23,147 nucleotides of DNA from an uncultured Flavobacteriales bacterium. GTDB taxonomy: Bacteria; Bacteroidota; Bacteroidia; Flavobacteriales_D; Crocinitomicaceae. Of the stretch, positions 1 through 7,566 are shown one piece after another (position 1 is the stretch's first letter; each line of letters opens with the position of its first letter). The stretch covers positions 1 to 23,147 of the forward strand of contig CALJKJ010000041.1 in NCBI GenBank assembly GCA_937973685.1, in the 5' to 3' direction. The position numbers and the translations under genes are program-made. The notes beneath the pieces are model-generated. The model was not told where the DNA came from. It searched no databases and saw only the letters and a program-made list of their open reading frames with translations.

Positions 1-3000
1 AGATGAAATAGACAAATGTGAATTGGCTTTGAAGGCAGAAAAAAGTCAAGGTGCCAACAAAGTGAAATACGACCAAGCCATGAAGCAAGGCGATGGTTTT
101 GTTGCGCAAAAAAGTTGGGAGGCAGCTAAAGCAAAATACAATGAAGCTTTACTTGCACTTCCTAACGATCCAATTGCTAAAACAAAATTGACGGATGTTA
201 CCAATAAATTAAACCAACAAAAAGAAGAACAAGCGAAACAAGCAAAATTCAATACAGCAATGGGTGCTGGTGATGCTTTGTTTGGTCAAAATAAATACGA
301 AGAAGCAAAAGTCAAGTACGAAGAAGCATTAGTGCATCTTCCTGGAAATGCTGATGCAACCAAGAAAAAGCTAGATTGTACCACGAAAATATCAGAACTT
401 CAAAAAGATAAAGAACGTCAAGTTGCAATTGATAAATTGATTGTTGATGGTAACAAAGCAATGAGTGAAAATCAATGGCTTGCGGCTAAAAACAGTTTCA
501 CTGCAATTCAAAAATTAGATGATAAAAACACAGTTGCAGCAGCTAAACTAGTCGTCATTGATGCAAAAATTGCTGAAGAAAAAAGCGAACAAGAAAAAGC
601 GAATAAAGTAAAATTGTTAGTTACAGAAGGAGATGCTTTTGTGAAAACAGGAAAATTGAACGAAGCTAAAACAAAATATCTTGCTGCTTTTGACTTGATA
701 AAAGATCCAGCTGTAAAACAGAAAATTGATGCAGTAGAAAAATCTCAAGGAGAACTTGCTCAAAAAGAAGAACAAAAGCAACAATTTGAAAAGTTTATCA
801 ATGAAGGTGATGTAGCATTCAAAGCAGGTGATTTTTCAGGTGCGAAAACAAAATACAACGCTGCTAAAGCAATTGACAATAATTCGACTTTACCAGCTCA
901 ACGAATTGCTGAAGTTGATAAAAAAGAAATGGCATTAAAAGCTGAAAAAGATAAAGCAGATCAATACGAAGCGTTGTTTAGATCTGGTCAAACAGCATTG
1001 GATGCAAACGATTTAGCTTTGGCAAAAACGAAATTTGAAGCAGCTTATGATTTAGATAAAACAAAAACTGTTGCAAAAGAGAAAATAGATTTCGTAACCA
1101 AAAAAATCAATGATAATAATGCATTGGCTGCTTCAAAAGCCAAATTCGAAGCAGCCTATAAAGCGGGGGTTGATTTTCAACAAGCAGGAAAATTAACGGA
1201 GGCAAAAGCAAAATTCATTGAAGCGAAAAGTGCAGATCCAAGTCAAACTGGAATTCAAGAAAAAATAAATGAAGTTGACGGATTGATTGCTAAACAAAAT
1301 CAGCAAAAACAACTATCTCAATTGATTTCAGAAGGAAATGCTGCACTTGGTAAAGCTGATTTAACAACAGCAAAAGCCAAGTTTGATGCAGTTAAAAAAA
1401 TAGATCCAAACAATACGCAAGCTTTAGATGGCTTACAAACTGTTGCGAACAAAGAAGCCGAATTGATTTTAAAAGAACAACAATTGAAGGAACAGCAGCT
1501 GAAAGAACAACAGTTGAAAGAACAACAGCTGAAAGAACAACAGTTGAAAGAACAACAATTGAAAGAACAGCAATTGAAGGAACAACAACTGAAAGAACAA
1601 CAATTGAAAGAACAACAATTGAAAGAGCAACAGTTGAAAGAACAGCAGTTGAAGGAACAGCAGTTGAAAGAACAACAATTGAAAGAGCAACAGTTGAAAG
1701 AACAGCAGTTGAAAGAACAGCAGTTGAAGGAACAGCAGTTGAAAGAGCAACAATTGAAAGAACAGCAGTTGAAAGAGCAACAATTGAAAGAACAGCAGTT
1801 GAAAGAGCAACAGTTGAAGGAACAACAATTGAAAGAGCAACAGTTGAAAGAACAGCAGTTGAAGGAACAACAATTGAAAGAGCAACAGTTGAAAGAACAG
1901 CAGTTGAAAGAACAACAATTGAAAGAGCAGCAGTTGAAGGAACAGCAATTGAAAGAGCAACAATTGAAGGAACAACAGCAACAATTGGAAGCTAAAAATT
2001 ACGAGAAATTGATTGCTGATGCGCAATCTGCATTTGACAACCGTAATTATGAAAAAGCAATTGAATTATTTGAATCGGCTACAAAGAAACGACCAGAAGA
2101 TTCGTATGCCGTTGAAAAATTAGCTGTTTCAAAGGATTTATTAGAAAAAGAAAACTTGAAAAAATCTGTACAAACAGCTTTTTCAACTAAAATGAAACAA
2201 GCTGAGAATGCTGTGACAGCTCAAAAATATGATGAAGCTATAGCATTATTTACTGCTGCAAAAGAATTGAATAGTGAGCAAGATATCACGGATAAGCGTA
2301 TCAAAGATGTAAAAGTATTGCAGGAAAAAGAAGCATTGAATCGCACTGCTCAAAATCAACTAATTGTTCAACAAACGGAATTCGTGAACAAAGCAAAAGT
2401 TGCTGAAAGTAATAAGCAATACGATTTGGCTTTGAACCAGTACGAAGCAGCTGATAAAGTTTTACCTGGTGATAAAACGATAAATGCTAAAATAGCTGAA
2501 TTAAAACAATTATTAGATAACCAAGCGATTGAAAAGCAACAAGAGCAAGCAAAACAAGCTGTATTAAATGCGCTATTGAAAAAAGCAGATGTATTGTACA
2601 AAGGATCTAATTGGAATGAAGCCAAACTAATCTACGAAGATGTATTGCTTCAAGATCAATCGAATGTTATTGCATTGAAAAGACAAAAAGAATGTTTGGA
2701 TAATTTAGCAAAGAAAACAGCACAAGAAGAGGAAGAAGTGTATCAGTCGATTGTTTCTAAAGCAAACGAGAATTTCAAAAAGAAAGATTATAAAAACGCA
2801 AAAAAATTATACGAACGAGCTTCGAAAATACGTCCAACTGATAAATTTGTAAAAGCTCAATTGTTACAATTAACTAATTTAAACAAACCAACTCCTCCAG
2901 TATCAACAACTCAACCACCAGTTGAAGTTCCAGTAAAAAAAGAGCCGGAACCATTAGCTGATTTAGGTGTAAAGTCTGAATTGTCTTTACAAGATGCACA

Positions 3001-4543
3001 AGCAAAATTAGAGGCAGCTGATAAAGCTCGTAAGAATAAGAAAGCATCAAATTTAACAGAGGAATTAAAAGGCTTGCAATCGAATGATGGAGACTTGCAA
3101 CTCAATCAACAAGCGAATATTTCAACTAACAAATCTACGATTAATGCAATTGTAATAGCTGCAGATATTCCGGAGGACACAGCAGATGTTTCCCGTCATT
3201 TAAACCGTGCAATAGTTGATTCAATTTACGGATACCAACAAGGAGTGACTACTAACAATCAACTTGTTGAACGTTCCGAATTGTATTACCAAAAAGAGCA
3301 AATTGATTTAGCTACGAATTCCGTTAGCGATCAAAATAGTATTCTTTATGGAAAAGGTATTGAAAATGAGCAGATTATACGGAAAGAGCGTGTCGTTCGT
3401 GAAAATGTTACCATACAAAAGGATGAAACGGAAGTCAATCAAAACGAACACACTACGCAGGATTTCATGACTATTCGATTGAAAAACGAACAAAAAGAAA
3501 TCGATGAGTCAGTCGAAAAGGCTGCGTTTACTGCTCAGATTAGTGATTTGAAGAAAGCAGATGAAAATGCATCAATTGAGACGCAAGACAAACAGCAACA
3601 AGCTACATACGCAGTAAAAAACGTGTTGAATAATGCTGCAAATGTTGTTACGACAAAACAAGAAGAAGACAGTAAATTGCCAGGCATAAATAGTGATTTA
3701 CTTATAAAAACCGAAAAAAATAGTCAAGATCAACAAGGAGTAGATCAATTGAATCGTCAGAATTACCTGCAAAATGTCAAAGGAGACTTAAACAAAGAAG
3801 CTGGAGTTATTACTAAATATGATGATTCAATGTTGGAAAAACGTTTGGACAATGCAACCACGCTTGCAGCAGAAAAAAAGGAATTAACCGACAAAAATGA
3901 TAACGACCAAACCGAAAGTCACGACAAATCGATTGGCAATAAAACAAGTATAAATAGCGCTAAAGTTGATATTATTCCTGATACGCTTTCCGCAGCTGCA
4001 ACTGTTCGATTAGTGAATGATTTAGTAGGTAAAGAACAGGCAAGTGCTACAACTGCTCAAGCGAATCAAGCTGAAAAACAACAAGGAAATAAGAAAACAA
4101 TCGAAGGAAGTGTTGCATCTCAGGAAGAAACTGCTGCTGGCTTGAATGATGCGGATAACATTTCTCAATTAAAAACTGTTGCAAAAGATTTAGAAAACAA
4201 TGTTGGAGTTCAACAAACAGCGGCACAAGACAAACGTTTGGAATCGAAAAAAGTATTGGATGCTTTGTATAAAAAAGAGGCGAAGTTTACTGATAAGTTA
4301 GCAAACGATTTAGGTTCAATTTATCCAGAAGGTGTTTCGCAAGATCAATTTGAGATTTTAGGTCACGATGGCTTGGTATCTGGAATTGCAACAAGAAGAA
4401 TTGTTGTGAAAAATGGGCGAGGAGCTGTTTATGTTCGCACGCAATCCATGACAGCGATTACGTATTCTAAAAATGGTCAAGCTTGCACCGAATTAGTTTG
4501 GCAGCGTGAAACACAAGATGCATTATTAAAGAGAAATTACTAA
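1..4543 (+). CDS. Giant TPR/coiled-coil repeat protein, 5' end cut by window edge
   Basis: The frame is open to the left edge: the first full codon is at base 2, and the TTG at 23 is only an internal codon, so the true start lies outside. About 1,513 codons are visible. From N to C there are about eight TPR-like units of roughly 60 residues (a helix pair with a Gly-Asp...Phe...Ala-Lys...Tyr...Ala...Pro pattern, each followed by a charged Lys/Glu/Gln helix). Then come 34 LKEQQ pentads (1469-1978), about five more TPR-like units (1990-2880), and a Pro-rich hinge near 2888-2955. A Gln/Asn/Lys/Asp-rich region of about 450 residues follows, and the protein ends in a compact domain (about 4270-4540) starting near a Tyr-Pro-Glu-Gly motif. 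I believe similar tails occur on other large Bacteroidota proteins. No enzyme motif or membrane segment is visible. A scaffold or surface-structure role is inference. I do not recognise a named gene. Confidence 0.85.
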   Translation, partial: DEIDKCELALKAEKSQGANKVKYDQAMKQGDGFVAQKSWEAAKAKYNEALLALPNDPIAKTKLTDVTNKLNQQKEEQAKQAKFNTAMGAGDALFGQNKYEEAKVKYEEALVHLPGNADATKKKLDCTTKISELQKDKERQVAIDKLIVDGNKAMSENQWLAAKNSFTAIQKLDDKNTVAAAKLVVIDAKIAEEKSEQEKANKVKLLVTEGDAFVKTGKLNEAKTKYLAAFDLIKDPAVKQKIDAVEKSQGELAQKEEQKQQFEKFINEGDVAFKAGDFSGAKTKYNAAKAIDNNSTLPAQRIAEVDKKEMALKAEKDKADQYEALFRSGQTALDANDLALAKTKFEAAYDLDKTKTVAKEKIDFVTKKINDNNALAASKAKFEAAYKAGVDFQQAGKLTEAKAKFIEAKSADPSQTGIQEKINEVDGLIAKQNQQKQLSQLISEGNAALGKADLTTAKAKFDAVKKIDPNNTQALDGLQTVANKEAELILKEQQLKEQQLKEQQLKEQQLKEQQLKEQQLKEQQLKEQQLKEQQLKEQQLKEQQLKEQQLKEQQLKEQQLKEQQLKEQQLKEQQLKEQQLKEQQLKEQQLKEQQLKEQQLKEQQLKEQQLKEQQLKEQQLKEQQLKEQQLKEQQLKEQQLKEQQLKEQQLKEQQLKEQQQQLEAKNYEKLIADAQSAFDNRNYEKAIELFESATKKRPEDSYAVEKLAVSKDLLEKENLKKSVQTAFSTKMKQAENAVTAQKYDEAIALFTAAKELNSEQDITDKRIKDVKVLQEKEALNRTAQNQLIVQQTEFVNKAKVAESNKQYDLALNQYEAADKVLPGDKTINAKIAELKQLLDNQAIEKQQEQAKQAVLNALLKKADVLYKGSNWNEAKLIYEDVLLQDQSNVIALKRQKECLDNLAKKTAQEEEEVYQSIVSKANENFKKKDYKNAKKLYERASKIRPTDKFVKAQLLQLTNLNKPTPPVSTTQPPVEVPVKKEPEPLADLGVKSELSLQDAQAKLEAADKARKNKKASNLTEELKGLQSNDGDLQLNQQANISTNKSTINAIVIAADIPEDTADVSRHLNRAIVDSIYGYQQGVTTNNQLVERSELYYQKEQIDLATNSVSDQNSILYGKGIENEQIIRKERVVRENVTIQKDETEVNQNEHTTQDFMTIRLKNEQKEIDESVEKAAFTAQISDLKKADENASIETQDKQQQATYAVKNVLNNAANVVTTKQEEDSKLPGINSDLLIKTEKNSQDQQGVDQLNRQNYLQNVKGDLNKEAGVITKYDDSMLEKRLDNATTLAAEKKELTDKNDNDQTESHDKSIGNKTSINSAKVDIIPDTLSAAATVRLVNDLVGKEQASATTAQANQAEKQQGNKKTIEGSVASQEETAAGLNDADNISQLKTVAKDLENNVGVQQTAAQDKRLESKKVLDALYKKEAKFTDKLANDLGSIYPEGVSQDQFEILGHDGLVSGIATRRIVVKNGRGAVYVRTQSMTAITYSKNGQACTELVWQRETQDALLKRNY
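1469..1978 (+). repeat. Coding minisatellite: 34 tandem 15-bp units encoding LKEQQ
   Basis: Thirty-four uninterrupted 15-bp units keep one reading frame, from the TTA codon at 1469 to the CAG codon ending at 1978. Every difference between units is synonymous (TTG/CTG/TTA, AAA/AAG, GAA/GAG, CAA/CAG), so all 34 pentapeptides are identical. Higher-order copies are visible: the three-unit pattern GAG-CAA-CAG / GAA-CAG-CAG / AAG-GAA recurs at 1619, 1829 and 1874, which suggests 45-bp and larger duplications. Gain or loss of units keeps the frame, so length variation between strains is expected. Confidence 0.97.
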
Positions 4544-4613
4544 ACCAATATCGATTAACTTTTGCTTGTGTGTAACTAATTGAATCCTGTTTTAGTTCCA
4601 TTCATTATGTATT

Positions 4614-4621
4614 TATTTTTG
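4614..4621 (+). promoter_or_regulatory. Candidate -7 box (TAnnTTTG) for the Mur ligase gene
   Basis: TATTTTTG fits the Bacteroidota -7 consensus and ends 21 nt before the ATG at 4643. No good TTTG/TTG -33 partner is present at normal spacing, and the surroundings are T-rich, so a chance match is possible. Confidence 0.3.
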
Positions 4622-4642
4622 CTTTAATCATAAAGTTAAAAA

Positions 4643-6013
4643 ATGAAGGTTCATTTTATCGCAATCGGGGGGAGTGCTATGCATAACCTAGCTATTGCAC
4701 TTGCAAGAAAAGGTTTCCAAGTAACAGGTTCAGATGATGAACTGTTGGATCCATCAAAAACACGATTAGAGAAACAAGGGATTTTGCCTTCTTCCATTGG
4801 TTGGGATGAAGCACGGATTACTTCGGATCTTGACGCAGTTATTCTTGGAATGCACGCACGCGAGGACAATCCCGAATTGTTAAAAGCAAAAGAATTGGCA
4901 ATTCCGATTTTTTCTTACCCAGAATATTTGTACGAACAAAGCAAAAACAAGCATCGCATAGTTATTGGAGGTAGCCACGGAAAAACAACGATTACTTCGA
5001 TGTTGTTGCACGTTGTCAATGAATTGGGACTGAAAGTAGATTATATGGTTGGTGCGCAATTAGAGGGTTATGATTGCATGGTCAAATTAACAGATGATGC
5101 GCAATTCATGATTTTAGAAGGCGATGAATACTTGAGTTCACCTATCGATAGAAGACCGAAGTTTCATTTGTATTTTCCAAATACCGCATTGATTTCGGGT
5201 ATAGCTTGGGATCACATCAACGTTTTTCCAACTTGGGAAAATTACATCGATCAGTTCGATCAGTTTTGTTGTTTGATTCAAGATAACGGAACATTGGTTT
5301 ACAACACAGAAGACGCTACGGTGAATAGTTTAGGAGAAAAATATGCGTCAAAATTGACAACAAAAGCATATCAAACACCTCAATACGAAGTCACGGAATC
5401 AGGAACCTTATTACATCTTGATGGACGTTCTTATGAACTACAAGTTTTTGGTGGACACAATTTACAAAATTTGATGGGGGCAATGCACTTAGCTGAATCA
5501 ATGGCGATTTCCAATCACGATTTTTTAACTGCTATTAAAACGTTCACAGGAGCTGGAAAGCGTTTGCAAAAAGTGACGGAAACAAAAGGTTTTACGATGT
5601 TCAAGGATTTCGCACATTCACCGTCAAAATTGAAAGCAACAACCAAAGCAGTGAAGGAGCAATTTACTAATAGAAAAGTCGTTGCTTGTATGGAATTGCA
5701 TACCTTTTCATCGTTGCGACAAGATTTCCTTCCCTTGTACGAACATGCAATGGACGCTGCAGATGTGGCCTTGGTTTATTTCAGTCCAAAAGTTGTTGCG
5801 CATAAAAAGTTAGCACCAATCACAAAAGAAATGGTGCAAGCTGGATTTAAAGGCGATGTAATTGTCGTTAATGAAACAAGTGAGGTATTACAATTTATCA
5901 ATGAGATTGATTGGCAAAATTCCGTTTTATTAATGATGTCATCTGGTAATTTCGACGGTATTGATTACGATCAATTGGGAAAAGAAATAAAAGAAAAAAT
6001 AATTTTTCAATAA
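4643..6013 (+). CDS. mpl: Mpl-like Mur ligase (murein peptide ligase family)
   Basis: 456 residues, normal length for the family. Mpl enzymes couple UDP-N-acetylmuramate to a recycled L-Ala-gamma-D-Glu-meso-Dap tripeptide using ATP, in the cytoplasm, as part of peptidoglycan recycling. The N-terminal Rossmann-type domain opens with a glycine-rich motif (GGSAMHNLA, residues 9-17). The ATP-binding P-loop is GGSHGKTT (109-116). A GDEYLSSPIDRRPKF segment matches the Mpl-type central domain (EADEYD...DKRxKF in E. coli Mpl), followed by a DH-x-x-VFPT motif. This is the Bacteroidota form often annotated only as 'peptidoglycan synthetase' or UDP-N-acetylmuramate-alanine ligase; MurC cannot be fully excluded, but the central-domain motifs favour Mpl. 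It stands alone, 99 nt after the repeat protein and 41 nt before a secreted protein. Confidence 0.85.
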   Translation: MKVHFIAIGGSAMHNLAIALARKGFQVTGSDDELLDPSKTRLEKQGILPSSIGWDEARITSDLDAVILGMHAREDNPELLKAKELAIPIFSYPEYLYEQSKNKHRIVIGGSHGKTTITSMLLHVVNELGLKVDYMVGAQLEGYDCMVKLTDDAQFMILEGDEYLSSPIDRRPKFHLYFPNTALISGIAWDHINVFPTWENYIDQFDQFCCLIQDNGTLVYNTEDATVNSLGEKYASKLTTKAYQTPQYEVTESGTLLHLDGRSYELQVFGGHNLQNLMGAMHLAESMAISNHDFLTAIKTFTGAGKRLQKVTETKGFTMFKDFAHSPSKLKATTKAVKEQFTNRKVVACMELHTFSSLRQDFLPLYEHAMDAADVALVYFSPKVVAHKKLAPITKEMVQAGFKGDVIVVNETSEVLQFINEIDWQNSVLLMMSSGNFDGIDYDQLGKEIKEKIIFQ

Positions 6014-6024
6014 AATTTTATTTT

Positions 6025-6032
6025 TATATTTG
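6025..6032 (+). promoter_or_regulatory. Candidate -7 box for the secreted DNRLRE protein
   Basis: TATATTTG matches TAnnTTTG and lies 22 nt before the ATG at 6055, which would give a short leader. No clear -33 TTTG is found upstream in the end of the Mur ligase gene. Confidence 0.3.
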
Positions 6033-6054
6033 ATAAAACTTAATTATCTAAATT

Positions 6055-6930
6055 ATGAAAAAAAATCTATTTTTTATTTTGTCGATCATTTCAAGTCAAA
6101 CTTTATTTGGTCAAAACATTACAACATTAGCTCCTGATTATGATGCAGCACTTGGTTACCATGATTTTTACGGTACTGAAAATAATAATTACGGAAATGC
6201 AACTCAAAATTCAGCATATTGTAAACCTGGAGCAAGTGGAGGTTTAAATATGAATCGAGCAATGATTCATTTTGATTTAAGTTCATTTTCAAATCCAAAT
6301 GATATTCTTGAAGCAAAATTAAATTTATATGCATTTGGTCCAATTTCTGGTGTTTTCTTAGGTCACACTGGTGCAAATAATGCATTACTTTCAAGAGTGT
6401 CCGCTCCATGGTTAGAAAATACAATTACATGGAGTTCAGCCCCTTCTATAAATGCAACTAATCAAATAATGTTGCCTCAATCAACAAGTTATACTCAAGA
6501 CTATTTAAATATTGATGTTACTCAACTCATAAAAGATATGATAAGTTATGGTAATTATGGGTTTAATTTAAAATTAGTTAATGAAAGTCCTACAAATGCT
6601 TTGTTGTTTTGCTCATCAAATCATTCAGACATTTCAAAGCATCCAGTTTTACAAATTTCTTATACAGGTTTAAATGTTGAATCATATGATAATGATTTAA
6701 TTCAAATTTTCCCTAATCCTACTAGTGATTTTATTAATTTCAAATTAAAGAATTCTATTATTGACGATAACTTCACTCTTGAAATTATTGATGTTTTAGG
6801 AAACGTTGTTAGAAAAGTGGATGTTTTAAACCAAAGCAAAGTTGATATTTCTGATTTGGAATTGGGTACTTATTTTGCTAAAATAACAAGTAATGAAAAT
6901 ATTTACACAACTAAATTTCAGAAAAAATAG
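6055..6930 (+). CDS. Secreted DNRLRE-domain protein with type IX secretion sorting tail
   Basis: 291 residues. A Lys-Lys start, hydrophobic stretch and likely cleavage after LFGQ (about residue 20) make a typical signal peptide. Residues about 25-200 resemble the DNRLRE/CBM96-type beta domain: an Asn-rich strand region, a RAMIHFDLSSF motif, an EAKLNLYAF strand and a W-x-E-N-TITW-SSAPS motif typical of this family. The last 80 or so residues (from about 212) form a Por/type IX C-terminal sorting domain: IFPNPTSDFINF, then IIDVLGNVV, then DLELGTYFAKI and a Lys-rich end. The protein is therefore expected to cross the inner membrane by Sec and the outer membrane by the type IX system. Domain function is probably carbohydrate or surface binding (inference). 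Codons look more AT-rich than in the neighbours, suggesting a lineage-specific accessory gene. No protease or hydrolase residues are seen. Confidence 0.85.
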   Translation: MKKNLFFILSIISSQTLFGQNITTLAPDYDAALGYHDFYGTENNNYGNATQNSAYCKPGASGGLNMNRAMIHFDLSSFSNPNDILEAKLNLYAFGPISGVFLGHTGANNALLSRVSAPWLENTITWSSAPSINATNQIMLPQSTSYTQDYLNIDVTQLIKDMISYGNYGFNLKLVNESPTNALLFCSSNHSDISKHPVLQISYTGLNVESYDNDLIQIFPNPTSDFINFKLKNSIIDDNFTLEIIDVLGNVVRKVDVLNQSKVDISDLELGTYFAKITSNENIYTTKFQKK

Positions 6931-6957
6931 TTGGTTTTTATAATAGTATTAAACAAC

Positions 6958-6987
6958 AAAAAAGGCTAGATAACTCTAGCCTTTTTT
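6958..6987. terminator. Bidirectional intrinsic terminator between convergent genes
   Basis: A perfect 13-bp inverted repeat (AAAAAAGGCTAGA, loop TAAC, TCTAGCCTTTTTT) has a T-run on each strand. It sits between the stop of the secreted protein gene (6930) and the stop of the minus-strand DUF4199 gene (6989), so it can end transcription from both sides. Confidence 0.93.
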
Positions 6988-6988
6988 G

Positions 6989-7558
6989 TTAATTCGAAGT
7001 TCGAAATATAAATCTCCTCAATATTGCCGTGACAATAATTGAATTCAATGTTGTGAGAACGGTTAAAGCTAAAAATGAAATAGTAGATGTAAAGGATGCA
7101 CTAAACATCATGCGAGGTCCTTTTTTTAATTGTTCAACTATTTCATCTTCCGTTTTGCTTTGCAATTCAGGATTGTGTGCTTTGTAAGCTTTTAACTTTA
7201 CAGGATTTGAAACATCCTTTGCAATTTCTCTATCAGCAATCGCAATGCGGTTTTCGTTAAAGCTTGGATCGATTTTTTGGTAATAAACGTAAATGAAGAT
7301 CCCTACAATTAATGTGTAAATCATTCCTGCGCTCATTCCTTTTTTCATGTCACCTAAGGCACTGCTTCCGCTTTGATCCTCTGTTTTTTTGTAAAAATAA
7401 AGGCTGAATGTAACGGTTGCCAACAAACAAAAGATGTTTATCATTACAGACAAAAACAAATCCTCTGGATTTTGAAGTACCTGTAAACCGAAAGTAACCA
7501 ATTTGTAACCAATCCATGCGAGACTGAAAACAACTGGAATTAACAATTTATTTTTCAT
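6989..7558 (-). CDS. DUF4199-like integral membrane protein
   Basis: 189 residues with four predicted membrane segments, roughly residues 4-22, 33-54, 76-96 and 151-176. Between the third and fourth is a charged extramembrane stretch containing DPSFNENRIAIADREIAKD and a Lys/Glu-rich helix. This layout, and the short polar loop with Asp-Met-Lys-Lys-Gly before the third segment, resembles the DUF4199 family of Bacteroidota, whose function is unknown. It begins 8 nt after the rho stop codon on the same strand, so it is very likely co-transcribed with rho and ends at the shared terminator. The family call is from memory of the pattern and is moderately sure; membrane location is much surer. Confidence 0.7.
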   Translation of the reverse strand: MKNKLLIPVVFSLAWIGYKLVTFGLQVLQNPEDLFLSVMINIFCLLATVTFSLYFYKKTEDQSGSSALGDMKKGMSAGMIYTLIVGIFIYVYYQKIDPSFNENRIAIADREIAKDVSNPVKLKAYKAHNPELQSKTEDEIVEQLKKGPRMMFSASFTSTISFLALTVLTTLNSIIVTAILRRFIFRTSN

Positions 7559-7566
7559 CAGTTAAA

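Noticed and set aside
1469..1978. CRISPR array or non-coding satellite
   Set aside because: Units are 15 bp, directly adjacent with no unique spacers, and fully in frame with a long protein.
1469..2026. Minus-strand frame of 185 codons reading as Leu/Phe/Gln-rich protein
   Set aside because: It is the reverse reading of the 15-bp coding repeat; the 15-bp period keeps several frames open. No start context or family resemblance.
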